Positions 28,506 to 38,979 of a DNA stretch of 64,000 nucleotides are shown one piece after another. Every line of letters begins with the position of its first letter. Position 1 is the first letter of the stretch. Where the stretch lies: contig DAHUYP010000008.1 of NCBI GenBank assembly GCA_027315105.1, positions 1 to 64,000 of the forward strand, given 5' to 3'. Source of the stretch: Gammaproteobacteria bacterium. GTDB lineage: Bacteria > Pseudomonadota > Gammaproteobacteria > Steroidobacterales > Steroidobacteraceae. The translations under genes were made by a program, and so were the position numbers. Under the pieces are notes generated by a model. The model was not told the origin of the DNA and ran no database searches. It was given only the letters and a program-made list of their open reading frames with translations.

Positions 28506-29425
28506 AAGATGCTTTCCTTGACGCGGATGACGTCGTCGGGTTGCAGCAAATCGCCGGGCCTGGCATGAATGATGACGTACTTGCCGTCCTTGCCGATGCG
28601 CCTGATGTCCACGCGCCGGTCACTGCCGCGCGGCGTGATGCCGCCGGCGCGCGCAATTGCCTGGATGACGGTCATGCCGGGCTCGATGCGGTATTTGTTC
28701 GGAGTGTTCACCTCGCCATAGATGTAGAACTGCTCGGCGCGCGGGACCAATATCTCGTCACCGCTCTGCAACGTCGTCGCCGACTTCGAGGTCGTCCGAT
28801 CGCCGAGGGCCTTCAGGTTGATCGGATAGCGCTTGACGTTCCCCGCGGCATCCTGTCGCAGGACATAGATGACGTCGGCGCTGTTCTCCGTGGTGCCGCC
28901 GGCCTGCGCCAGCAGGTCGAAGATGCTGGTATTCGGATCGATGACGTAACGGCCGGGCGTGTGCACCTCGCCGAGCACCGAGACCCGCTGACTCTTGCCT
29001 ACCAGGACCGCGATCGTGACGTGCGGGTCGACCAGGAACTGGCCGTTGCGCAGTGCCTCCTCGACACGCTTGGCCGCCACCACCGGGGTGACGCCGGCGA
29101 CCTGCACCGTCCCGGCGAGCGGAACGCTGATGGTGCCGTCGTTACTGACATAGAGCGTGCTGTTCATGTCCGGTTGACCATAGACTTCCAGGGTGATCTG
29201 ATCGCCGGGCCCGAGCTCGATCAAGCGCCGATCTTCGGGTATCGCGCGATCCGCGCCGGTGGCCATGTCGGACGACGACGTCGCGGGCGGCGGCGTCGTT
29301 CCGGCGGCGAGCGCGGTCGTGGCGTGCAGCCCGGCGTAGGCCGAACACCACAGCAGCGCGCCAATCGACCGCCAGGAACGGAAATAGCGCTCGGGGCGCA
29401 ATGCTCGATCCAGTTCTGAGATCAT
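28502..29425 (-). CDS. epsE: EpsE-type polysaccharide export protein (Wza-like, SLBB)
   Basis: LGPGDQITLEVYGQPDMNSTLYVSNDGTISVPLAGTVQVAG; VSVLGEVHTPGRYVIDPNTSIFDLLAQAGG; start likely MISELD at 29425. Confidence 0.9.
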   Translation of the reverse strand: MISELDRALRPERYFRSWRSIGALLWCSAYAGLHATTALAAGTTPPPATSSSDMATGADRAIPEDRRLIELGPGDQITLEVYGQPDMNSTLYVSNDGTISVPLAGTVQVAGVTPVVAAKRVEEALRNGQFLVDPHVTIAVLVGKSQRVSVLGEVHTPGRYVIDPNTSIFDLLAQAGGTTENSADVIYVLRQDAAGNVKRYPINLKALGDRTTSKSATTLQSGDEILVPRAEQFYIYGEVNTPNKYRIEPGMTVIQAIARAGGITPRGSDRRVDIRRIGKDGKYVIIHARPGDLLQPDDVIRVKESIF

Positions 29426-29989
29426 GTGGTTAATGCGTGTCGATCGGGCTGCACAAAAACACCGGGTACGATCCGCCCGACAACACTGTATCTTACTTGA
29501 CCCCTGTGGCATTGGCAGACGAGCGGCCCCGCAGTGTGGGTCACCTCACGTTGCGGGTCAGTGGAGCTGCTATCGCCCCGAGACCATGCGTACGATGCGT
29601 GCGCAAGCGAACGGTGCGGCCGCGCGGGCTGTGCCTGCGCCCAAGTGGCGCAGGCCCGCGTCGCACGACGGCCCAATCCGGCGGCCGCGAGTATGGGGCA
29701 ACAAGGTGCATGACGCAATGCAGCAACCACCTGGATCGAGTCCCGGCAGAGAGCCGGCGGTATCCCGCGGAGGGGCAGTCACGGCGGGTCGGCGCCGCGG
29801 CGCTGATGCGCTTCGGTCGCTGCCTCGATGGGCTGCAGTGCAGGTGCCGCTGCGCGCGGCATTGCCGATCCGCCGTCGTGCCGGCGACGCGGTAGCCGCG
29901 GCAAGCGGCGGTTCGCTCGGCTGGCCAGGCGTGATTTGCGTTCGCACTGACTATATGATGACGTTCGCGAAAAGTAGCGGAGCGAAGGG

Positions 29990-30235
29990 ATGTCCGTAAG
30001 ATCCACGATCACATCGCTGTTCGAAGACGTCGCACGCGAACAAGGCCGCAGGCTGTCGCCGTTGTCCGATGATCTGAAGCTGCTGCAGTCGGGCCTCGAC
30101 TCGCTGAGTTTCGCGCTCATCGTTGCACGTCTGGAGGATTCGCTCGGATTCGACCCGTTCGATTCCGCCGAGGCCGTGACATTTCCCGTCACATTCGGCG
30201 ATTTCATAAGGCTGTACGAAAGTCATCCCCGCTAG
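29990..30235 (+). CDS. Acyl carrier protein (carrier 1)
   Basis: 80 aa, phosphopantetheine site LQSGLDSLSFALIV. Confidence 0.85.
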   Translation: MSVRSTITSLFEDVAREQGRRLSPLSDDLKLLQSGLDSLSFALIVARLEDSLGFDPFDSAEAVTFPVTFGDFIRLYESHPR

Positions 30236-30239
30236 TGCC

Positions 30240-31622
30240 ATGTGGCTCTGGGGGTCAATGACGGCAGCCGGGACGCTGCCTTCCGCTACTCTCCAGGGCG
30301 TCGATACCGTCATCAGACTGGCCGATCTCGCAAGCCAATCCATCTTCGCCGCGCGGCTCGAGCAGTTACGCGGGCGCTGCGTCGTGCTTGCGCCGTCCGA
30401 CCAGCTGACCGCGGCGCTGGCCCTGATCGAACTCGACGGCGTTGCCCGGCGCGTGGTGCTGTGTCCGCCGGGGTTGCCGGACGAACATCTTGTGCTGGTG
30501 GCCAAGGAGGCCAATGCCGACGCATGCGTCGCCGATTCCGCCGTGCCGGACATGAGCCGGCTCGGCGTCGAATCGATCGGCCTGCCCGAGCCGCGCGTGC
30601 TGGCAGGCGACGTCGATCGACGCTGTTCACACGCGAGCGAATGGATTCTTCTGACTTCCGGGACCACGGGTGCACCGAAACTCGTCCTGCACAGCCTCGC
30701 CAGCCTGACCAGCGCGTTTGCGCGGCAGCCACGGTCAAGCGAAACGACGGTATGGAGCACGTTCTATGACATCCGGCGCTACGGTGGCCTGCAGGTCTTG
30801 CTGCGCGCCCTGCATGCCGGCTCGATGGTGCTGTCGAGCGCGGACGAGCCAGTGCCCGATTTCCTCGCGCGCGCGGGTGCGGCCACGGTGACGCATATAT
30901 CCGGCACGCCCTCGCATTGGCGCCGCGCGCTCATGAGCGGCGCAGCCGGCCGAATCGCGCCGCGCAATGTCCGCCTGTCCGGGGAAATAGCGGATCAGGC
31001 GATTCTCGACAGCCTGCGGGCCGCCTATCCGGGTGCGACGGTGGCGCATGCCTTCGCCTCCACCGAGGCCGGTGTGGCATTCGAGGTCGGCGACGGCGCC
31101 GCGGGCTTTCCGGCTGCGCTGATCGGCGCCCCGGGCGCAGTCGAACTCAAGATCGAAGAGGGGACGTTGCGGATTCGATCGGCCGGCAACGCCGTGCGCT
31201 ACCTGGGCGATCCGGCGCCGCGGCTCAAGAGCGATGACGGCTTCGTCGATACCGGAGATCGGGTCGAGCAGCGCGACGGACGCTACTACTTCATGGGTCG
31301 CAGCGGCGGCGTGATCAACGTCGGAGGCCTCAAGGTGCATCCCGAAGAGGTGGAAGCGGTCATCAATTCCCATCCCTGGGTCCGCATGTCGCTCGTCAAG
31401 GCGCGTCGCAGCCCGATCACCGGCGCCGTGGTCACTGCCGAGGTGGTGCCGGCCGACGCCGTGGTGGGTCAGGCCGAGCGGCCGGCCAACGAGCAACTCA
31501 CGCACGAGATCACGGAGCTCTGTCAGCGTGTTCTGGCAGCGCACAAGGTGCCGGCGATGATTCGAATCGTGCCGGCGCTGGCGATGTCCGCCGCCGGGAA
31601 ATTGGTGCGCCCGAATGCATAA
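30240..31622 (+). CDS. AMP-binding acyl/aryl ligase (ANL superfamily)
   Basis: ILLTSGTTGAPKLVLHS P-loop, FVDTGDRVEQRDGRYYFMGR, INVGGLKVHPEEVEAVI. Confidence 0.9.
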   Translation: MWLWGSMTAAGTLPSATLQGVDTVIRLADLASQSIFAARLEQLRGRCVVLAPSDQLTAALALIELDGVARRVVLCPPGLPDEHLVLVAKEANADACVADSAVPDMSRLGVESIGLPEPRVLAGDVDRRCSHASEWILLTSGTTGAPKLVLHSLASLTSAFARQPRSSETTVWSTFYDIRRYGGLQVLLRALHAGSMVLSSADEPVPDFLARAGAATVTHISGTPSHWRRALMSGAAGRIAPRNVRLSGEIADQAILDSLRAAYPGATVAHAFASTEAGVAFEVGDGAAGFPAALIGAPGAVELKIEEGTLRIRSAGNAVRYLGDPAPRLKSDDGFVDTGDRVEQRDGRYYFMGRSGGVINVGGLKVHPEEVEAVINSHPWVRMSLVKARRSPITGAVVTAEVVPADAVVGQAERPANEQLTHEITELCQRVLAAHKVPAMIRIVPALAMSAAGKLVRPNA

Positions 31623-32349
31623 TGTCATCGTCACCGGAGGCAGCCGCGGACTGGGGCTGGCAATGGCGTCGCAGCTCGCCGCCGGCGGCTATCGCGTCAT
31701 CGCGGTGGCGCGCACCGAATCCGAAGAGCTGCGGGCGGCCATCGGCGAAGCGGCGGCCCGGAACCGCGGGGAGCTGCATTTTCGCGCGCTCGATCTGAGT
31801 GCTACCGCAACGATCGCGGGCTTCGTGCTCGCGCTGCGCAAGGAATTCGGGCACATCTTCGGGCTCATCAACAACGCCGGGCTCGGTACTTCGGGTGTGC
31901 TTGCGATCATGCGCGACGAGCAGATCGAGAAACTCGTGCGCCTGAACACGCTGGCGCCGATGATTCTGAGCAAGTACGTGCTGCGCTCGATGATGAGCCA
32001 ACGCTCGGGCAGGATCGTCAACGTGGCATCGATCGTCGCCACGACCGGCTACAGCGGGCTGTCGGCGTACTCGGCCACCAAGGCCTCGCTGATCGGTTTC
32101 ACGCGCTCGCTGGCGCGGGAAGTGGGGCAGCTCGGCATCACCGTGAACGCGATCGCCCCCGGCTTCGTCGATACGGAGATGACGCGCGAGCTGGGCGAGG
32201 GCCAGCGCGAGAAGATAATGCGGCGCAGCGCTCTGGGCCGCCTGGTGGACGCCGCCGACATCGCCGCCGCGGCCGACTTTCTGCTGAGCGACAAGGCGAG
32301 GAACGTCACGGGCATCACGCTGACGGTGGACGCCGGCAACACTGCCTAG
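31615..32349 (+). CDS. Short-chain dehydrogenase/reductase (FabG-like)
   Basis: VTGGSRGLGLAMA, NNAG, YSATKASLIGFTRSLA, IAPGFVDTEMT. Confidence 0.93.
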   Translation: MHNVIVTGGSRGLGLAMASQLAAGGYRVIAVARTESEELRAAIGEAAARNRGELHFRALDLSATATIAGFVLALRKEFGHIFGLINNAGLGTSGVLAIMRDEQIEKLVRLNTLAPMILSKYVLRSMMSQRSGRIVNVASIVATTGYSGLSAYSATKASLIGFTRSLAREVGQLGITVNAIAPGFVDTEMTRELGEGQREKIMRRSALGRLVDAADIAAAADFLLSDKARNVTGITLTVDAGNTA

Positions 32350-32361
32350 CGCCGGCGGCGC

Positions 32362-34158
32362 TCACAGGCGTTGCGTTCCGGCCTGCAGACGCTGGTGCAG
32401 GGCAGTATCCAGCGGTACGTAGCCGTCGCGCCGGCGGTCGTCGAAATAGAGCTCATCCGCGATCCGGGCCGGATCATATCCCTGTCGCGCCAGGTCCTGC
32501 TTCTTGAGCTTGAAGGTGCCCGTGAGCTCGATCGCCGGGACGATTCGGACGAACAGCGGGCGCGCGTAATCGGGCAGGCGGCCCGACAGGTGCCGCCGAA
32601 GCTCAGCGAGGTCGAAGTCCGCACTCGGCACGAGAGCCACCATGCCGGCACGTCCCTCGGTGTTCGGCACGCTCACTCCGTACACGGCGGCATCCGCGAC
32701 ACCGCGACAGGCGGTGATGACGGCCGTGACTTCGGTGGTGGATACGTTCTCGCCCTTCCAGCGGTAGGTATCACCGACCCGGTCGACGAAGTAATAGAAT
32801 CCCTGCGCGTCCTGACGCATCAGATCGCCGGTGCGATACCAGGCGTCGCCGGCCGCAAACACGTCGCGCAGCACCTTCTTCTCCGATGCCGCGGAATTCG
32901 CGTAGCCTTCGAAGCGGCCGCTGGGCCTGCCACTGGCGTTGGTTACCTCGCCGATGGCTTCACCGACCTCGTCCGGCCCGCAGCGTACACAATGGCCGGC
33001 CGGGTCGCGCACCGGCATGTCGGTGTCGGAATCGAACCTGACCAGCGCCACCGGCATGCGATGCGACAGGAACGGCGGGATGCGTCCGATGGCGCCCGGC
33101 CGGCCCTCGCAGTTGTAGAGCGAAAAGCTGCCCTCGGTGGCGGCGTAGTATTCGAGGATCCGTGGAATCCGAAAGCGGGTCCTGAATTCATCCCAGACAT
33201 CGCCGCGCAAGCCGTTGCCGCAGCACATTCGCAAATCATGCCGGGTCTCGTCGGGATCGGGCGGACCGTTCACGAGATAGCGGCACAGCTCGCCGATGTA
33301 TTGGAACAGCGTGCAGCGCTCTTCGACCAGATCCCGCCAGAACTCGCGCGCCGAGAACTTCTCGCGCAGTACCACCGCGCCGCCGCCGACCAGGGTGGCG
33401 CCGGTGGCGACTATGCCGCCGACGCTGTGATACAACGGCAGGCAGTCGTACATGCGATCGCTCGGCCGCGTATCCATCATGCCCGCGAACCAATGGCTCC
33501 ATTGCATGATCCGGAAATGACTGACGTTGGCCGCCTTCGGCAGGCCGGTGGTGCCCGAGGTGTAGATGTACAGCGCCCGGTCCTCGAGCGAAGGGGCGCG
33601 GTATTCGGCCGCCGCCAGGGATTGAGCCGCAGCGCCGGACGCCTCCCGATCGATGCGCGGCCACTGCGCATCGCCGGGTCCGTGTGCCCAGTACTGCACG
33701 GTGGGCGCGATCTGCGCGCGCGCCGCGCGCAAGGCGCCGGCCAGCTGCCCGGCGACGATGACAAAACGAGGCGCGACGATATTGATCGAGTGTGCCAGCA
33801 GATCCCCGGTCAGATTGGTGTTCAGCAGCGAGACGATGCCGCCGATGCGGCTAAGGCCGAGCCAGATCGCCATGTAGTCGGGACAATTCGGCATCAGCAG
33901 GCACACGACGTCGCCGTGGCCCAGGCCCTGCGCCAAGGCCCAGCGCGCATAGCGATTCGACGACTCGGAGAGCGAACGGTAGCTCAAGCCGGCATCCCGG
34001 CCGACGAGCGCCGGGGCGTGATCGAACCGGTCGGCCAGAGCATCAACCAGCACCGGAAATGTCAGCAGACGATCGCGTTCGATTGGCGCGGTCAACTCGA
34101 GTGCGCGCAGCCAGGCCTTGAGAGGTGATCGCATGTTTTCGTCTTTGGGAACAGTCAT
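32362..34158 (-). CDS. FATP/long-chain acyl-CoA synthetase-like AMP-binding protein
   Basis: IYTSGTTGLPKAANVSH, YYAATEGSFSLYN, DRVGDTYRWKGENVSTTEV. Confidence 0.92.
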   Translation of the reverse strand: MTVPKDENMRSPLKAWLRALELTAPIERDRLLTFPVLVDALADRFDHAPALVGRDAGLSYRSLSESSNRYARWALAQGLGHGDVVCLLMPNCPDYMAIWLGLSRIGGIVSLLNTNLTGDLLAHSINIVAPRFVIVAGQLAGALRAARAQIAPTVQYWAHGPGDAQWPRIDREASGAAAQSLAAAEYRAPSLEDRALYIYTSGTTGLPKAANVSHFRIMQWSHWFAGMMDTRPSDRMYDCLPLYHSVGGIVATGATLVGGGAVVLREKFSAREFWRDLVEERCTLFQYIGELCRYLVNGPPDPDETRHDLRMCCGNGLRGDVWDEFRTRFRIPRILEYYAATEGSFSLYNCEGRPGAIGRIPPFLSHRMPVALVRFDSDTDMPVRDPAGHCVRCGPDEVGEAIGEVTNASGRPSGRFEGYANSAASEKKVLRDVFAAGDAWYRTGDLMRQDAQGFYYFVDRVGDTYRWKGENVSTTEVTAVITACRGVADAAVYGVSVPNTEGRAGMVALVPSADFDLAELRRHLSGRLPDYARPLFVRIVPAIELTGTFKLKKQDLARQGYDPARIADELYFDDRRRDGYVPLDTALHQRLQAGTQRL

Positions 34159-34247
34159 AATGCCACGCTGGATCCTGGGCGAGGTTTGAATTTGACATGC
34201 CCGGCGACCGCGCGCATCCGAATCAGATCACAATGTGAGCCGATGCC

Positions 34248-35528
34248 ATGAGAAACGAGACCATCGCCGTGCACGGCGGCTTCGATTCCGACCCGACCAC
34301 CAAAGCGGTCGCGGTGCCGATCTATCAAACGGTCGCGTATTCGTTCGACAGCGCCGAGCACGGGGCGGCACTCTTCAACCTCGAGGTCGAGGGCTACCGG
34401 TACAGCCGGATCGCCAATCCGACCAATGCCGTCATCGAAAAGCGCGTCGCGGCGCTCGAAGGCGGCGTGGAGGCGCTGAGCGTGAGCTCCGGCCAGGCGG
34501 CGCTGTTCTATGCGGCGCTGGCAGTGACCGAGATGGGCCGCAACATCGTCTCCGTGCCGCAGCTCTACGGTACTACGCACACGCTGTTTGCCCATGTATT
34601 GCCGAAGCTCGGAGTGAAGGCGAAATTCGCCCAGTCCGATCAGCCGGCGGCGCTGGCGGAACTCATCGATCAGGATACGCGGGCGGTATTCTGTGAGACG
34701 GTCGGCAACCCGGCCGGCAATGTCTGTGACCTGCAGGCCATCGCCGAGGTGGCGCATCGGGCCGGCGTGCCGCTGATCGTCGACAACACCGTTCCCACGC
34801 CCATCCTGCTGCGTCCGATCGACTATGGCGCGGACATCGTACTGCACGCGCTGACGAAGTTTCTCGGCGGCCACGGCACCACGATGGGCGGTATCATCGT
34901 CGACAGCGGCAGGTTTCCCTGGACCGAGCATGCACAGCGATTTCCGATGCTCACGCAGCCCGATGAATCGTACCATGGGCTCGTTTACACGGAACATTAT
35001 GGGCCGGCCGCCTACATCGGCCGCTGCCGCAGCGTCTTCCAACGCACCATGGGTGCGGTGCTGTCGCCACTCAGCGCCTTCCTGCTGCTGCAGGGCATTG
35101 AGACGGTGGCGCTGCGGATTGACCGGCACGTCGAGAATGCCCGGCGCGTGGCGGAATTCCTGCGCGACGACAGCCGGGTTCAATCGGTCAACTATGCGGG
35201 CTTTCCCGACAGCCCGTATTATCCGCTGGTGCAGAAGTACCTCGGCGGCCGGGCCTGCTCGCTGCTGACGTTTGCGATTCGCGGCGGTTACGACGCAGGC
35301 ACTCGTTTCTACGATGCCCTGCGCCTGTTCAAGCGGTTGGTGAACCTGGGTGATGCGAAGTCCCTGGCCTGTCATCCGGCGTCCACCACACACCGGCAGA
35401 TGTCGCCGGCGGAACAACGCCTGGCCGGGATCGGACCGGAGACGATTCGACTGAGCGTCGGCATCGAGCACATCGACGACATCATCGCCGATCTGGACCA
35501 GGCGCTCGACGCCGCGACCCGCAGTTGA
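34248..35528 (+). CDS. metY: O-acylhomoserine sulfhydrylase-like Cys/Met metabolism PLP enzyme
   Basis: ETIAVHGGFDSDPTTKAVAVPIYQTVAYSFDSAEHGAALFNLE; HALTKFLGGHGTTMGGIIVDSG (PLP Lys). Confidence 0.88.
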   Translation: MRNETIAVHGGFDSDPTTKAVAVPIYQTVAYSFDSAEHGAALFNLEVEGYRYSRIANPTNAVIEKRVAALEGGVEALSVSSGQAALFYAALAVTEMGRNIVSVPQLYGTTHTLFAHVLPKLGVKAKFAQSDQPAALAELIDQDTRAVFCETVGNPAGNVCDLQAIAEVAHRAGVPLIVDNTVPTPILLRPIDYGADIVLHALTKFLGGHGTTMGGIIVDSGRFPWTEHAQRFPMLTQPDESYHGLVYTEHYGPAAYIGRCRSVFQRTMGAVLSPLSAFLLLQGIETVALRIDRHVENARRVAEFLRDDSRVQSVNYAGFPDSPYYPLVQKYLGGRACSLLTFAIRGGYDAGTRFYDALRLFKRLVNLGDAKSLACHPASTTHRQMSPAEQRLAGIGPETIRLSVGIEHIDDIIADLDQALDAATRS

Positions 35529-35541
35529 GCGAGTAGCGCCC

Positions 35542-36960
35542 ATGGAGAGCCGAGACGAATTGCCCGTACCGCCGCCGGCGCTGTTTCCGGCCCGGGAAAT
35601 CCGACTGCGGCTGGATGATCTGCTGACACGCGAGCTCGCGGACATGAACGAGCGGGTCGCCCGCGGGCCCGTGATGCCGGACGCGGACATGAAGCTGTTT
35701 CGCGCGCGGCTGGCCGAATTCGATTTCGCCGCGCCGCGGCCCGTGGAGCCGCTGCTCGAATGGGCCATGGCGCAGCTCGAGCACGGCGTGGTGCACATGA
35801 ACAACCCGCGCTACTTCGGTCTGTTCAATCCGGCGGCGAACTTTCCGTCCCAGTGCGCCGATCGCATCGCCGGCGCCTTCAACCCGCAACTCGCGAGCTC
35901 GGGATCCTCCCCGGTGCCGGTGGCGATCGAAGGCCACGTGATCCGCGCCATTGCCGTGCGCGCCGGCCTGCCGGCGGAGTCGAGCGGCCATTTCACCACC
36001 AACGGCTCGGAAGCCAACTACACCTCGCTGGTCTGCGCGTTGACCCGCCTGGAGCCCCGATTCGGCGAGCATGGCGTACGCGCATTCTCAGGTCCGGTCG
36101 CGATGTACACCTCAAGAGAGTGTCAACCCGCCTGGTTCAAGATCGTGCATCAGGCGGGCGTCGGGCGTGCCGCCCTGCGACTCATCGGCACCGACTCCAG
36201 AGGCCAGATGGACAGCCAGGCATTGGCCGAGGCCATCGCGCGCGATCAGGCGCAAGGCATCGTTCCGGTGCTGATCTCCGCGACGGCAGGCACCACGGGC
36301 GGCGGTATGGTAGACCCGCTGGCCGCATGCGCCTCGATCGCGCGCCGGCACGGCATCTGGTATCACGTCGATGCCGCCTGGGGCGGCGCGGCGTTGTGCT
36401 CGGATCGTTTGCGGCCGCTGCTGTCGGGCATCGAGCTCGCCGATTCGGTGACGATCGATGCACACAAGTGGTTCGCGACCACGATGGGCTGCGGGATGTT
36501 CATCACCCGGCAGCCGTCGGTGTTGAGCGAGGCATTTCGCGTCGCCGCCGATTTCATGCCGTCCAGCGCCTCCAATCTGGACCCGTACCTGACCAGCGTA
36601 CAGTGGTCGCGCCGGTTCATGGGCCTGCGTCTGTTCCTGTCGCTGGCGGCCGCCGGATGGCAGGGCTATGGCGCGCACGTCGAGCGCGCGGTGGAGGTCA
36701 TTGCGCGAATCAGGCAGCGGCTGTCGAAACACGGGTGGCTCACCATCAACGACTCGCAGCTCGCGGTGCTGTGCATGGTGCCGCCCGACGGATTTCCGCC
36801 GATTCGCGAGATCGTGCGTCAGGTGCTGGCCTCGGGGCGCGCCTGGGTGGCGGCGACCACTTTCGCCGGACGCGAGGTGCTGCGGATCTGCGCGACTCAC
36901 GGCGAGACCACGCTCGCCGACATCGACGAGCTGGTGGCGGCGCTACAGGCTGCGCGTTGA
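35542..36960 (+). CDS. PLP-dependent amino acid decarboxylase-like protein (group II)
   Basis: GHFTTNGSEANYTSL, WYHVDAAWGGAALCSDR, TIDAHKWFATTMGCGMF. Confidence 0.9.
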   Translation: MESRDELPVPPPALFPAREIRLRLDDLLTRELADMNERVARGPVMPDADMKLFRARLAEFDFAAPRPVEPLLEWAMAQLEHGVVHMNNPRYFGLFNPAANFPSQCADRIAGAFNPQLASSGSSPVPVAIEGHVIRAIAVRAGLPAESSGHFTTNGSEANYTSLVCALTRLEPRFGEHGVRAFSGPVAMYTSRECQPAWFKIVHQAGVGRAALRLIGTDSRGQMDSQALAEAIARDQAQGIVPVLISATAGTTGGGMVDPLAACASIARRHGIWYHVDAAWGGAALCSDRLRPLLSGIELADSVTIDAHKWFATTMGCGMFITRQPSVLSEAFRVAADFMPSSASNLDPYLTSVQWSRRFMGLRLFLSLAAAGWQGYGAHVERAVEVIARIRQRLSKHGWLTINDSQLAVLCMVPPDGFPPIREIVRQVLASGRAWVAATTFAGREVLRICATHGETTLADIDELVAALQAAR

Positions 36961-37260
36961 CTCGCTGACCTTCAGGATCAGCGTCTCGACCGAGGTAATG
37001 GAGAGGAAATTCTCCGGCGTGATCTCGGCCTGCGGTATCGCGATGTCGAATTCGACTTCGATGGCGAGCATGAGATTGACCATCTTGATGGAACTCATCC
37101 CGAGGTCGCTCAACCGGGCGTCGATCGGCAGCGGCCTGGACGCCGCGGGCTGGCCGAGTATCTGCCGAACCAGACCGATCAGACGCTCTCGCGATGTCGG
37201 TTCGGGGCTTCGAGCGTCACTTATATCGTTCATGGCGTCAGCTATCATACCTGCGAGCAA
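36943..37260 (-). CDS. Acyl/aminoacyl carrier protein (carrier 2)
   Basis: LSDLGMSSIKMVNLMLAIEVEFDIAIPQAEITPENF carrier-protein helix II with Ser; likely start 37233. Confidence 0.85.
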   Translation of the reverse strand: MLAGMIADAMNDISDARSPEPTSRERLIGLVRQILGQPAASRPLPIDARLSDLGMSSIKMVNLMLAIEVEFDIAIPQAEITPENFLSITSVETLILKVSESTRSL

Positions 37261-37607
37261 TCAGCGGCGCTCGCGGCGCACCGGGCGCGCGGCACACCGG
37301 AATCGCAGCGGTGACCCGGCATGCTTGCCGTGATACCCGGCGGCAGGCTGACGGCCAGCGCGGCGCGGGTCGCATCAGGAATATGTCCATATTTTTTTAA
37401 TGCTATACGAGGCGGGGTGCCAGCGCGGTGACGGGGCGCTCATTCCGTGCTGCAGCAATGATGCTCCAGGCCGCGAAATTCGCCGTGGATCGCGTTCGCA
37501 GCGGCCGCGAATGCAATCGGGCCGCGCGTCCCGGAGGCGCTACCACTGCTCGAGTCCGGAGATTGCGAGGTCGGTTGTGACATCGATCAAGACGTCCGCA
37601 AGGGATT

Positions 37608-37638
37608 TTGCATTATGGAGTCTCTTAGGGTATCTAAT
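37608..37638 (+). promoter_or_regulatory. Possible sigma-70-like promoter TTGCAT ... TCTAAT upstream of the acyl-CoA dehydrogenase
   Basis: -35-like 37608-37613, -10-like 37633-37638 (19-bp spacer; a 17-bp alternative is TATCTA) in an AT-rich patch. Confidence 0.3.
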
Positions 37639-37677
37639 GTTCGAGCACTAAAGACTAAAGAAGGCAGGGTCACCCAG

Positions 37678-38886
37678 ATGGAATCGCCATTGATGGTCGA
37701 GGCGCCCGCGGGCGCCGCTGGTATCGCAGCGGGCGACCTGAAAGCACGCGCGCAGGCGGTGGCGGCGATTGCCGCCAAGCACGCGTCGGCAGTCGACGGT
37801 GCGGCCCGATTTCCGGCGGAAGCCTTCGAATCGATCAAGGCTCAGCGCTTGCTCGGCGTCGCGGTGCCGAAGGCCCTGGGTGGCGAAGGTGCGAGCATCG
37901 CCGACGTCGCAGATGTCTGCTATCAGCTCGGTCAGGCCTGTGCCGCCACGGGCATGATCTACGCGATGCACCAGATCAAGGTCGGATGCATCATTCGACA
38001 CATGAAGGGCAGCGCGGCGCTCGAACACATGATGCGCCGGCTGTGCGCCGAGCAACTGCTGCTGGCGTCATCCACCACCGAAGGCGGCGGCGGCGGCAAC
38101 GTGCGCTCGAGCGAGGCACCGGTCGAGTATCACGATGGGCGCATCAGTCTGGAGCGCCGAGCCAGCGTGATCTCCTACGGCGCCTACGCGGACGGTATCG
38201 TGACCACGGCGCGCCGCGCCGCCGATGCCGCCCCATCCGACCAGGTACTGGTGGCGTTCCTCAAAGCCGACTATGAACTCACGCGGCTGCAGGGCTGGAA
38301 CACGCTCGGCATGAGGGGTACCTGTAGCGACGGCTATACCCTCAAGGCAACCGGGACGGCCGATCAGATCGTTCCGGAGCCCTACGAGATCATCCATCCC
38401 CATACGATGGTGCCATTCGCGCACCTGTTGTGGGGCTCGGTGTGGACCGGCATCGCTGCGAGCGCCACCGCACGGGCACAGGCATTCATTCGCCAGGCCA
38501 TGCGCCAGGGCAATGGGCAGTTGCCGCCCGGAGCGCCACAGTTCACCAAGGCGCTGACTTCATTGCGAACGCTGCGCGGCATGCTGGCAAACTCGCTGCG
38601 TACCTTCGAGCGCAGCATGGGAGATCCCAAGGCGCTGGCGTCGCTCGAGTTCCAGTCGATGATCACGATCACCAAGGTCGAGGCCTCGGAGCTGGCGACC
38701 TCGATCGTCCTGAGCGCCATGCGGGCATGCGGACTGTCGGGCTATCGCTGCGACAGCGAGTTCAGCGTCGAGCGCCACCTGCGCGACGTGCTGTCGTCGC
38801 CGATCATGATCAACAACGACCGGATACTTGCGAACCTGGCAACCCCCGCGCTGATGGCTCCGATCCCGGGCTCGATGCGCGATTGA
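37678..38886 (+). CDS. Acyl-CoA dehydrogenase family flavoprotein
   Basis: ACAD fold; C-terminal RACGLSGYRCDSEFSVERHLRDVLSSPIM; start 37678 preferred over 37615 because of an upstream AAGGCAGGG-like RBS. Confidence 0.9.
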   Translation: MESPLMVEAPAGAAGIAAGDLKARAQAVAAIAAKHASAVDGAARFPAEAFESIKAQRLLGVAVPKALGGEGASIADVADVCYQLGQACAATGMIYAMHQIKVGCIIRHMKGSAALEHMMRRLCAEQLLLASSTTEGGGGGNVRSSEAPVEYHDGRISLERRASVISYGAYADGIVTTARRAADAAPSDQVLVAFLKADYELTRLQGWNTLGMRGTCSDGYTLKATGTADQIVPEPYEIIHPHTMVPFAHLLWGSVWTGIAASATARAQAFIRQAMRQGNGQLPPGAPQFTKALTSLRTLRGMLANSLRTFERSMGDPKALASLEFQSMITITKVEASELATSIVLSAMRACGLSGYRCDSEFSVERHLRDVLSSPIMINNDRILANLATPALMAPIPGSMRD

Positions 38887-38979
38887 GCGGCCACTCTCGC
38901 GTGATCGCCAGCGTTGCGTTGACGCTGCGCGTGGAGCGATCCGTTCGCCCAATCGCGCAATCGATGGAGAAGCAATAGC

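Noticed and set aside
32371-34128. 585-aa plus-strand ORF
   Set aside because: Antisense shadow of the FATP/acyl-CoA synthetase-like gene.
37383-37405. AATAT-GTCC-ATATT followed by a T run, terminator-like
   Set aside because: Very weak AT-only stem and no plus-strand gene directly upstream; more likely part of a promoter region.
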